A DNA stretch of 48,542 nt from Larix sibirica (Eukaryota; Streptophyta; Pinopsida; Pinales; Pinaceae). The notes beneath the pieces were generated by a model that did not search any database, was not told the origin of the DNA, and was given only the letters and a program-made list of their open reading frames with translations. Position numbers and translations under genes: made by a program. The DNA is taken from contig NWUY0300002877.1 in assembly GCA_004151065.3 (NCBI GenBank), forward strand, positions 60,213 to 108,754. The letters are read 5' to 3'. Below are positions 11,190 to 21,160 of this stretch, piece after piece (position 1 is the first letter of the stretch; each line of letters begins with the position of its first letter).

Positions 11190-11606
11190 TGGTACCGGAC
11201 CAAGTAAGGCATTTTTTGACAAAATAGTTTTGGAACTGCGAAGTTGAGCGTAGTTTAGATGAAGAATTTTTGGCAAGACAGCTTTTGAGGAGCTGCGATG
11301 TGAGTGCAGTGCAGTGTCAACAGGATAGGAACCGTGCAGTTGAGGACCGGTTCCGCGAAGTAGTAGCGCCACGATCTGCCAGTAGGGAACCTGTTTTGGG
11401 TAAAGAATGAAGGTAAGGTCAGCTAGTGAAAGCGGCCTATTTTTGGTTAAGATACTCCATGATTACCAAGCAGGTGGGTAAGGAGTAAGGAGAAAGAAAA
11501 GCGATCGGTCACATGCGCAGAGGAAGCACGACGTGAACCGACCGCATAAGGTCGTTAGAGAAGGAACAACCAGGTGAAAGCAACAGTCGGCATGCGGTCG
11601 ACAGGG
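11190..11606. other. GC-richer block ending at an unresolved NN
   Basis: G+C is clearly higher than in neighbouring DNA. It contains an imperfect direct duplication of about 54 bp (from about 11213 and about 11267, starting TTTTTGAC / TTTTTGGC) and a short inverted motif around GAACCG...CGGTTCC near 11330-11355. It ends at NN, immediately followed by a LINE 3' end. A LINE 5' UTR is one possible identity (GC-rich with tandem units); this is only inference from position. Confidence 0.35.
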
Positions 11607-11608
11607 NN

Positions 11609-11725
11609 AAAGAGAAGCAAGATGACACAGACATTAGCTCTGTTAGAGAGAAGTCTTTCTCTTCTATTTTGTAAACTCACTCTTTTTAATATAAATGACC
11701 CTTAACCGTTCTTGATAAAAAAAAA
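11609..11725 (+). mobile_element. LINE 3' end, copy 2, starting right after NN
   Basis: Matches 8140-8256 across its length, ending in an A run at 11717-11725. Everything upstream of the 3' end is missing or lies behind the two N at 11607-11608. It is either a strongly 5'-truncated insertion or the end of a longer LINE collapsed in assembly. Confidence 0.8.
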
Positions 11726-11739
11726 TAATATTACATTTG

Positions 11740-12450
11740 AAAAATATATAATGTGAAATTCTAAGCATACCTTCATCGTTATGTGCAGAAATATACGAGA
11801 CCTCTCTTCTAAATTCAAAGGCTTGAACACAAGATTATCCATTACTAGATAACGGTCACATTTAACCATCGAACCCTTCGGTAATGTAAATCCACTTATG
11901 TTTGATTAAAATAAAGGGCTTAAGACATGGCGAGATTATCCATCCTACTGTCCTCATTCAACGGATGTATAGTCGAGTGTGCTAGTCTCACCACATGTTT
12001 CCCTATCATTAACCTAATTGGATTCCTAGCTACTAAGGGTCTCCTCTAAGCTACCAAACTGAAGTGGAAGCGATCCGAGATCCACTTACATGGTTCTAGA
12101 CATACCGTGGAAATTAATGTGTTTATTGGAATACATATCGAGCCTGTCGATAGGGTTTAATGGGTTCAAGGTAACTCGTGTACGGTGAAAAAAACGTTCT
12201 GGGTTCCTTGATTAGTGATCATTCTTTCCCTCAAGCTTGTTGAGCTCTGCTCCTAGGTAGTGGGAATCATATTGCTGGAGGAGTTTGTTTTCGGTGCAGG
12301 TGATGGTTAACTCCTCACTAAACCTACACAAGAATCTGTGGTTCTTAGTCTTCTCTGCTCTTCGATTTGCATGTTTTCTCTTTGTGGTTATGTGAAGGTA
12401 AGTCCAAGTTATTTGTGTGTCTACAACCAGCATAGATCCATCTTAAACCC
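11740..12450. other. Unassigned segment, possibly LTR-derived
   Basis: No protein similarity. Base composition is mixed and frames are short. The 3' part (about 12190-12430) has the look of an LTR R/U5 region but no partner LTR is in the window. ATAATATTACATTT occurs at about 11727-11740 and again at about 12497-12510, bracketing this segment; it could be chance or target-site related. Confidence 0.3.
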
Positions 12451-12451
12451 N

Positions 12452-12480
12452 TATATATATATATATATATTTTTTTTTTT
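12452..12480. repeat. (TA)n microsatellite and T run next to an N
   Basis: About nine TA units after the N at 12451, followed by a run of T; the N probably reflects unresolved length. Confidence 0.9.
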
Positions 12481-12679
12481 CCTTGAAAAAAAAATCATAA
12501 TATTACATTTTAAGAAAAAAAAAGATATTACATTCTTTGTATGTTAAAAAGCATGTCCCCTTAACTTTTTCATCATCTTCAAGGTTAAATCCTTTACATT
12601 CAGAAATATTTCCATCGAACTCTCTTTCAAACCTTCCAAGAAAAAGGAATTCTTAAACTTTTACATTCAACAAGAAGTT

Positions 12680-13125
12680 TCTTTCAAAAAAAACACCTAC
12701 TTCATATTTGTCTTTTGGCATCATGTACAATCCATTCATCCTTTTGCAGCAATATTCCCTCTATCTAAAGATCATCTGCTTTTTTATTTTATTCTCGGTA
12801 TACATGATTGTAGCTTACTTCCTCAAAAAATTCATTAATTCTGTTAATTTCCCCCAACGTAACTCCAAGAGTCACATTATGATGCACACTAGTTTTTTTC
12901 ATCCAGTTTATCACAACTTGAGAGTCTCCATATACTTTCATATTTTTAATTTCTTGTTCTTTTTCCAATCTGAGCACTAGCCACAAAGTTAATAGCTACA
13001 CATAATTGTTTGAACCTTTGCCCAACCGTGCCTTGAAGGTCACTACATCACTTTTGGATATCATAATCAAACCTCCTACACTACTCTATCAAAAAATGCT
13101 ATTGGGAATTCTTTAAGCTCCACTG
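12680..13125 (-). pseudogene. RNase H domain remnant of a retroelement
   Basis: Minus-strand translation gives GGLIMISKSDVVTFKARLGK, GSNNYV-stop-LLTLWLVLRLEKE, MKVYGDSQVVINWMKK (catalytic Asp in GDS), then SYNHVYRE-stop-NKKADDL-stop-IEGILL (last catalytic Asp in ADDL). The layout GG-I...LGKGSNN-E...YGDSQ-VINW...HVYRE-N-AD-LS is that of the RNase H module of plant retroelements. The Glu after SNN is replaced by a stop, and FFD with the first Asp is in another frame near 13090. No reverse transcriptase was recognised next to it, so whether the parent was LINE or LTR-type is unclear. Confidence 0.65.
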
Positions 13126-13489
13126 GGATCACCTTTCTGATTTTCAAGGAATTCTTCACCTATGGATAGAAAGAAAGGTTGCTTAGACTCTGTATTGCAT
13201 AAAGGAAAGCTAATTCTTCTCTATCTCACCGATTTCTAAAGCATTATGAGATTGAGGATCCATTCCAACAATCTTTCAGTCTTATTTTTCCTTCCACCTC
13301 TCTCCAGTAAATTTGCATTTTATTGTTATTATAAGATAATATGAAAACACTCATTCTTACCATCATATATATAGTTGTTATTATTAGTTACATAATATAT
13401 AACGATGGAAAGCATTTTTAAAAATATTTTAATTTTATATATGTATGTGAAGTATTGATTTAAATTTTTATTTTTATTTTTTATTCAAG
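13126..13489. other. Unassigned AT-rich stretch
   Basis: May include more of the retroelement whose RNase H lies at 12680-13125, but no other domain is recognisable. Confidence 0.35.
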
Positions 13490-13695
13490 CAATCGGCCTC
13501 AACCGAGCTAGAGTTGGAGTAGAATACTGGGTGACCAGCGGCAAGTAGAACTGTCACCATGATCGCAGTGGGGCTTAAAGAACGCTGCACCAACTCGAGA
13601 GCGGAAAACAACAAACCTACAACAGAGAATAGAACTTAGACTTCCATTGGGTTAGCCATAAGGCCTCGCCACTGGCTCACACCCTCAGCCCATTG
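13490..13695. other. GC-richer 200-bp block of unknown origin
   Basis: The sharp rise in G+C against flanking DNA suggests a short insertion or gene-derived fragment. I see no protein similarity, no terminal repeats and no convincing pol III promoter. Confidence 0.35.
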
Positions 13696-14069
13696 ATTTA
13701 ATATTTTTACCTCGATATCTTAGGAATGATGAAAATAACAATTGCGGATTGTAATATTTTTAAAATAATTTGTATTGATCTGTATAACAAATGTCAAAAT
13801 CGTATGGAATATTAAAGTATCGAAGCCAAAATTTTACACATGTTTAAAATTTATATAAATAGATCACAGATCCGTGTAGAATATTAAAGTGTTAAAGTGA
13901 TGGATTCCTTTTTTTTCAACCATGTCTGACAGATTCCCTACCCAGCACATTTGTAAAAAAAATTATGTAAAAAACTATCACTCTATTGTTTATGTAATAT
14001 GCGTAGAACAAATAACATCCACCTGACAATTTCCGCGAAAGGGAAATTTATATTGGAAGACGAAAAAGT

Positions 14070-14265
14070 CAGTTGTCGGCGGAAGCCAGCGAGTCAAGAT
14101 CCACACCAGTGACGACATGGGTTTCAGCATCCCTGCAGGTTGTCACCGGCAGATGCCGGTACCTCCTTTTACCACACTGCCGCGGCCGCCGACCATGGGA
14201 AAAACACACACGGATGTACAAAGCTACCTGCTTCCACTTAATTCGCCCGCCGCTGTGTCGTTGGG
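14070..14265. other. GC-rich island, possible gene or promoter fragment
   Basis: About 200 bp with a NotI-like GCGGCCGC, CCGGCAGATGCCGG and several CpGs, in strongly AT-rich surroundings. No frame encodes anything recognisable. CpG retention implies it is younger or less methylated than the neighbouring transposon debris. Confidence 0.4.
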
Positions 14266-14499
14266 AATGATAATGAGAAAACGATAAATAATTTGTTTTA
14301 ATAATAACTATAATATAATCATCTTCGCCATTCTTTCTAATAATTTGATTTAATTAGTGATAATATGCTATTCTCATCGGCAAAGGCTTAAAATTAGGAG
14401 GGCAGTATTTAATGCTATGGCAGTGGGGATGTAGATAATTAGATTGTTTATTAGATTAGATTCAATGTTGTAGTGTAAGATGGATAGTATGAATACCAT

Positions 14500-14555
14500 C
14501 CACGATATGTGAGGAAGTTTGTTGAGATTTCCCATGTATTGTTAGCTTTCTTTGA
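14500..14555 (+). repeat. 56-bp repeat ending at an N; partner at 15174-15229
   Basis: Matches 15174-15229 with two mismatches and stops exactly at the N at 14556. The two copies differ in what follows. Confidence 0.85.
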
Positions 14556-14590
14556 NATTTCTAAGTCCATTATAAGAAGGAAGGTGTTGA

Positions 14591-15030
14591 AAAGAAACCT
14601 TGTCCTGTATTTTTTTTGTAAAAACTGATTAAGCATATTGAGCTGGAAACAAAATGAAATAATTGGTTTTATAAGTTAAATAATAAATATGCACTTAATA
14701 GTTTTATAAGGTAAAGAGATAAACATTAGTTAGTTCACGAGATATACTATGCAAGTACTAATGAAAACTTCATGTGGTAAGATTGTGATTCAAACATTGG
14801 GTTCAATAAAATATTAAGATTCGTTTCATAATGAATTATGATAGAAGAAAAGGGAAAGTGCTTATAAGATGGAAATATAAAAGAAAAGTTACTAGCAAGG
14901 TATTACAATTATATGATAAACCTTCGAAGTATGACAGATAAACAAGTGATTGTTGGAAAGTTTAGAATCCTTAATTATCAAGCATATATACATACACCTT
15001 AGAATAAGTGAAAAATATTGATCGGTAAGT
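14591..15030. other. Unassigned AT-rich stretch
   Basis: Short frames only; nothing recognised on either strand. Confidence 0.45.
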
Positions 15031-15130
15031 GTATAAAAATGCACAGTCAAGGATACAGTGGTTTGTTGGTGGAGAATCAGGGATAGATGGATTTCATTCC
15101 ATCCACCTGGGTTCAAATCCATTGAGACAT
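15031..15130 (+). repeat. Possible tRNA-derived SINE head
   Basis: GGGTTCAAATCC at about 15110-15121 is a good pol III B box, with an A-box-like AGTGGTTTGTTGGTGG about 55 bases upstream. No cloverleaf can be folded by eye, so it is not called a tRNA. Confidence 0.3.
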
Positions 15131-15173
15131 CTTCTAGCTTGGATGATCGGTTGACGGTTTGCTCGACCTACTA

Positions 15174-15229
15174 TCCATGATATGTGAGGAAGTTTGTTGA
15201 GATTTCCAATGTATTGTTAGCTTTCTTTG
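15174..15229 (+). repeat. Partner of the 56-bp repeat at 14500-14555
   Basis: Two mismatches to 14500-14555 (at the CCATGATATG start and at TTCCAATG). Similarity ends after CTTTCTTTGA. Confidence 0.85.
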
Positions 15230-15295
15230 ATTCCTTCGGAAAAATAAGAAAGTAATTTTTTTGGTAAAAAAAAATTTAAAATTCTCGTTAAGTCG

Positions 15296-15580
15296 CTTAC
15301 ACTGAACCCAATCAGCCCTGGTGTCTCCGCGAGAAACGGCCGGTGAACACGTCGAAACCATGAGCTGTTGCAAACTTGCATGCGTATGTGAGCGCCGCCT
15401 GCCGGATAGGGAATGGCTGGCCCCGGCTGACGTAAGCAGTGTCAGACTACGCTGCCTCTGCGGCTCTGCCGACCTGTTTTGCAGGAATGAATGATTTCAT
15501 GACGTAGCCTTCCCACGTCATCCCTGCCATGGACTGCCGTTTGGTCTCCCAATAATTAAGTTCAATTTCCACGTGTCACC
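15296..15580 (-). promoter_or_regulatory. GC-rich island with clustered ACGT-core motifs (orphan promoter-like)
   Basis: Four ACGT-core elements lie within about 150 bp: TGACGTAA at 15428, TGACGTAG at 15500, CCACGTCA at 15513 and an ABRE-like CACGTGTC at 15570, the kinds bound by plant bZIP factors. On the minus strand an ATG at 15361-15359 opens about 20 codons of gene-like composition (MVSTCSPAVSRGDTRADW) followed by GTAAGC, which could be a donor splice site. No downstream exon was recognised. A gene start or remnant is possible but unproven. Confidence 0.3.
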
Positions 15581-16570
15581 ACGCTTATCATTAAAAAAAC
15601 CTAACGACAAATAGACGTTCTTTATGTGCTTTTACTTTTTATTATTTTGATAATAATAAAGTCTTTATGCATTATTTGATTTGGACACTTCAATTGGAAG
15701 CTCCACACGTAAGCACACTCACCCACCCTTTCAAATTATTCCAATGGAAGTAGTGCTTGGCTTTATGTGTAAAACCAAAAGTTGATAAGCTTTCTATTGA
15801 GGTGGAGTCTACACTTATAATATATTTCCCTATCAATTTAAGTAGGACTATATTGTTACGCTCCTTTTGGTAAGATAGTCCTATCAAAAACCTTGAGTTA
15901 TAAGTGTTTTGACAAAGTGTTTGATGTCAATTGCATTGATAGGGCGGTCTTATTCGAGAGAGTTTTGATATCAAAGCTAGCTTCTTATGCCTAGTGTATA
16001 TATCCTCGAGAAATTTGGAGAGGTGCGATTGATTGTTGGAGTTCTCTGAGCTAGAAGTTGCAAATGAAGATCGTTTTAGATAATGTGAAAATTCAATGGT
16101 TTTTATCCTCCAATACATCATAGNAAATAAAAAAATAAATAAAAACAAAAAAATATTTTCAATAAAATGTTATCCATTTTTTTTTGTTGAAAAAATAAAT
16201 CCCTCTAAAAATGAAAATACTTTTAACACCATAGTGAAAAACGTCACAATTAAAAATAGATTATGAATTATGATACCATGTTGAAGTGATTTTACAAAGA
16301 AAGTTATGCAACAAAAGAATAAAAGGACATTTAAAAATGAAAGAAGAATAGAAAAATCTAAAATACATTTTTTCATTAAAATAAATGCCCACATACAAAT
16401 GATGTATGAGTAAAGTATATATATCATGAAACATTGACTTTACCAACTTATTATCTTTGTGCCATTTATCCATGTTCATTTTCATATGGTAAAATCACAT
16501 GTAACATATTCTCTTATATCTTTTACATGGCACATTTTCTTCTTACATATTTTCATACAATTTTTTATTT
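15581..16570. other. Unassigned AT-rich stretch with one N at 16124
   Basis: Only short frames of low-complexity composition; no repeats above background were recognised. Confidence 0.45.
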
Positions 16571-16577
16571 TTTAATA

Positions 16578-16608
16578 CTAATAATATATATATATATATA
16601 TATATAAT
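16578..16608. repeat. (TA)n microsatellite
   Basis: About 14 uninterrupted TA units. Confidence 0.95.
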
Positions 16609-18922
16609 GGATTTTTAATTTATAAGATAAAATAAGTTGATAGAAAAAATAATAATGATATACAGAGGAATAAATTCTCTTTACTTGCTTTGGTTATTTA
16701 TCAATTTGAAATATTAAAGATTCAAAAATTACTAATAAGGATATCCAAGAAATATGGAACTTGCCCTTGAGCCATGTGCCTATTTACAACAAGAACTATG
16801 ATAATTTCATTGTTATAATTTATTCTATGCTTTTGTTGCATATGTCTCCATTTGGTTGTTCTACTTGTAGCCTACCTATTCAGGTATTCAATATCATGTA
16901 GCTATAGAATCTTTTCCAATACAAAATTTCACATAACATTAGTTGTTAGGCATTTGGATTAGTGTGTGAAAATTGATTAAACATCAAAGACATTTCAATT
17001 CTTCCAATGGTCAATAAATACACCACTTCTGACTTCACGAGAGGGGAAAGCCCAAATCAAAGGATTTGAGCATTTAGGGAAGGATAACCCAAATCCATTA
17101 ATGTAAAATGTAAATTAGATATATTTAATTTATTCTAGGATTGATAGTATAAATTCATTGAGAAATTTTTACAAGCCTTAAAATAAATGCATGGTTATGG
17201 TTTTAATATTTTTATGTTTCTTTTTGTTGTTTTGTATGTTCAGCTAATTACTTCCATACATGTTTCTAATGCCACTGATTGGATACATCAATATGCAACC
17301 TCCACCAAGGGTTGCTAGATCCTATGTTGCCTCTAGGACCATGGTTGTACCCTTAGGTATTCTGAATTTTGCCAAGACTTCTTATATACAGTCAAGTACT
17401 GTTTCAAGCTAATTTGGGTTAAAATGTGAAATACTATTTTTTTTTGTTCATTTTTCATGACTCATACTAATAAAAAGCTATCCCACACATGTATGTAGTC
17501 ACCGATAGGAGTATTCCATGAATCACTCCAACACAAGTTTCTTCGACCAACAAACATTACACCATTTGGTACCAATACCACAGTTCCTTCATGCATGCTA
17601 CATTGGAATCAAGGAAAATGGTTTTGCTTTTATATCTCATAGTTATCTTTGTACTTATCTAGTATATTTATTTTTAGCTTTAAATTTTGTAGTATATTGA
17701 AAGATTTGTATCTATTCCTATGACTTTATATCTCATATTGTCATGGCCCGCAATCAAGTATACATTGAAGTAGGTTTGTTTTATGTTGAGGAAGTACTTT
17801 CATTATATTGTGGCACTCTAAATAGGTTGGATCATGTTGTTTGCAGTACACATGGTAAGTGTTGTTCATGACCATCCTACATTGTGGATTCAGATATAAC
17901 ACTAATCTCTTTATCTTTCTACATTACAGTCTATGCTAGCATGACCCACACTCAAGGATTATAATAACAATTTTAAACAATTTAATCACAATATGATAAA
18001 TATATAATGTAATTAAATTTATTAATGTTTTAAAAATTTCCAACTAGTTTCACACTTTGTCCTTCTAGTCTCTTATGAGACTTCTTACTTATCCACTTTG
18101 TGCACAATTTTAGGTACATTTTGGGCATCCGTCCTCTTCCACTACAATGGTCGGTATTGGAGGTTTTATTAGTGTGCCCTTCACTTGAGTATGGAACAAG
18201 TTAATATTTTCCATTAATATTTTTTGTTTTCTTATGACTATGAGTATATGACTCTAACCGTTTCAAGGCCTATTGTTGGCAATCATTGACATGATTTTAC
18301 CATGCTACACTTTCCGAGGCCATTGGTTGGCTCTTCTAGTGCCACCACACCTACATGTATTATTTCCTCTTCTATTGTGTCTTATACTATTGTTGTACCT
18401 ACCATTGTTGCCTCTATTGGTGGTGTGTTTACTATTGTGGCTTTTGTTGGTGCTACATATTTTATTGTTGCATCTACAATTTTGGTCTCAAAGAAAGAGG
18501 TTCACCTCCTAGCCAAGAAGGTTGATCTCCAAACTCTGAAATTGCCCCATATTTTATTGGTTAGATAAAAAGTTAATGAATTTGTTTTCATGTAAATATG
18601 GATTTCACTATAGGCATTGTAATTTCATTAATTGATTGTTTTCAAGTTTCATAAGAAGACATTGCAAAGAGTATTGTGCTGAGGAGGAGGACATTACCCA
18701 CAAGACATATTCAGTTTCCAATGAGTTTTTTTGTATTGAATTATAACTTTATTTTGTAAGTTTGTTTATAAATGCTACTTTGTTTCCAGTCACTAGAAAT
18801 GTGTAGCAATCCTTCATGTAGGAAATCTAGAGCTTCCCTAAGAACAAACAAGGGGAAGATCACTTTTGGAGATTTCTATGGTAGTAGAGATGCCTTTGTT
18901 TGTCATTTTCACCATGCAGATA
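16609..18922. other. Unassigned stretch, includes a low-complexity Val/Leu-coding patch
   Basis: No recognised gene. Around 18340-18490 a run of TTGTTG/CTATTGT-like triplets yields overlapping hydrophobic open frames in two phases; composition rather than selection explains them. Confidence 0.45.
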
Positions 18923-19051
18923 TTGTACTTTAGGAACAAGTTGTTAGTTTGTACTTTGGGCATGAGTTTGTCATTTTGTATTTTGGCCATGAGTTGCCAT
19001 TAATATGTACTTGGGCATGATGTTGCATTTTGCAATGAATGTACATTGGGC
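18923..19051 (+). repeat. Degenerate tandem repeat, ~27-bp unit, 4-5 copies
   Basis: Successive units begin TTGTACTTTAGG, TTGTACTTTGGG, TTGTATTTTGGCC, TATGTACTTGGGC and AATGTACATTGGGC, most followed by CATGA and TTG. Confidence 0.65.
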
Positions 19052-20423
19052 TATTTTTCATATATATACATACTTTGGAGACATTTTGGATGGAATATTA
19101 ATATTTCATTTCATGGTTTTGATGTTTTTGGCAACCTCACATACCTTTAAAGTTTGAATATGCAAAAGGTTTTCTTGATTAGGGTAAAAAACCTATTACT
19201 TAGTGAGCATGCATATGTCAAAAATTGAATATGTAAAATTCCTTCTTGAGATGAATGAGAACTATGGTGGCATCATGTAATTATGGTACTTCTCTTGTAC
19301 ATCCATGACAATAGTAAAGTCCTAAATAGTGAGAGCAGTGATTTGGTGAACTCACAATCTGGTTTTGTCTACATCAATTTTGTTTTCTAGGTACTCACAC
19401 CCATTTTTGAGTTGTTTTCTATGTACTTATGTAACTTGTCTCCTTTCAAATCATTCATATTGTAGAAATCAATATACCTAATCATAAAGAAAAGGAAAAT
19501 CAATTTCTCAAGTATAAGAAACATCCCTTGAAACTATAACACAAGATTGAACATGCCATTTTACCTCACTTTTATATGATCTATGGTCATCCAAGTAGAC
19601 CACATAAATGATCTCTAGTACTAATGGTATCCATTAACTTCTCATGCTTAGAATGAGGTAGGAAGTATCATATCATTGATGAGTTATTCCTTGTAATTGT
19701 TTGTAGTTGGAGGTTTGCACCAATGACTAAATTCATAAAATGGTATATAGATGCACCTAGTTTGTAATATTGAAATACATAGTCATAATTCTTTCATGTG
19801 TTATCATCCTATGTTATATATTTTCCCTTAACAACCATGAAAAAATAAAAAATGATTTCCTTCATTATCTGTTAATGATATATTGAGGGTTTTCTTTCTC
19901 TCTAAACAACATGCCAACTAATAGTCAATTATCCATTCATTATATTTTAGGGAAACCATTGTATATATGTTTCTTGCAAAAAATAAATTAATGCCAACAC
20001 ATCAGTCAACAACTTTCTTTCCAAAGATCTTCTAAACCCTATTACACTAAATTGATGAAGTGTACTAATTTAATGCTAGAATATCAAAATTAATCTAATA
20101 TTCCCCATTTGCATTGAACCTAGTAGCACAAGATTTTAAACATGATAATAGTATGGTGAAATAGTTGATTGGTCCTCCTCCAGCTACATTAATTCCTAAA
20201 TTATATGTTGGTCAATGGAAAATTATACATGATACCATCTATCAACCTAGCTTATGGATTCATAATCATCCCATTCACCACCACTACATGGGCCATAGTA
20301 ATAAGGGATAATTCTTATCCATATTTTGAATAAAACATTGTTAAGGTTCAAACTAAATGAAATCCATGAGTGCTACGTACTATTTTGCAATTATATGCAT
20401 GTGATCAATCTACATAAACCATG
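19052..20423. other. Unassigned AT-rich stretch
   Basis: Nothing recognised; it may include the 3' side of the element whose coding remnant lies at 20424-21160 on the minus strand. Confidence 0.4.
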
Positions 20424-21160
20424 TCACAAAAATATTTCTTCATGTGTCCTTTTCAATTCCTCACACCTTCTTATTCCCTCTACCATTACTAAAGAGCACC
20501 ATTCAACTCTATATTTTTCATCTTGAATAGGGTGATTTGTCATAAAATTCAATTCTTCCTTGCATAATATAGTTTTGATGCTTGCACTAGCTTCATCATG
20601 CTCCCCTTTCCCATGCCTAGTTTCTAAATAATTCCATATATATGGCAACTTGTATATTTATGCAACAAAGACAACCATTAAAATACATTGGCATTCTTGA
20701 ATTTCCCCACACAACAAATTGACCAAATCCAATGTTGATCCATTTGTATATTTTTCTCCTTCAAGTGATAATAATTTGTAGAAAAATTGAAAGCAATGCT
20801 GCACATAAGTAAAGTCATGGCACCTATTACTTATGTAGAAGTGATACTCTTTCAATATAACCATTTTCCTCTTTGTTTCTACCATGGCATGCATGTATGT
20901 GATATGGTCCATTATGTTGACCTATGTTGAGTCATCATATTGTCCTTGAATCTCATTTTGTTGTTGGAGGATGTAATTCTCAACAAAATACACCACTAGT
21001 AGTATAATACCGTTGGGAAAATGGACGTGACCAAACTGACTAGATGCATAATTGGTAGACCAAATAATACCATCTATGGATTGCAATTGTCCCGGAATAT
21101 GCAGGGAACCCACCTACCATAAGGTTATGTGGAAGGGAGGCTGATAGATAACCACATTGA
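20424..21160 (-). pseudogene. Transposase-like protein remnant with HGKGEHD motif
   Basis: One minus-strand frame runs from about 21160 to 20424 interrupted only by three stops (near 21118, 20920 and 20657) and no frameshift. Visible blocks are NVVIYQPPFHITLW, DGIIWSTNYASSQFGHVHF, FQFFYKLLSLEG, then LPYIWNYLETRHGKGEHDEA, SIKTILCKEELNF and a Cys/Trp-containing segment VEWCSLVM. A WS-[DN]-x-A-x-QF block followed by W-[FY]-x-E-x-xHGKGxxD-x-A-x-x-IK is, as I recall, shared by a group of uncharacterised transposon-like proteins in plants and animals and would suit a DDE-type nuclease core. I cannot name the family. The three separate open stretches are parts of one gene, not three proteins. Confidence 0.55.

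Noticed and set aside
15110-15121. tRNA gene based on GGTTCAAATCC
   Set aside because: No acceptor or anticodon stem can be paired around it.
18273-18568. Hydrophobic frames that look like membrane proteins
   Set aside because: They arise in two phases from a TTG/CTA-like low-complexity run and share no family features.
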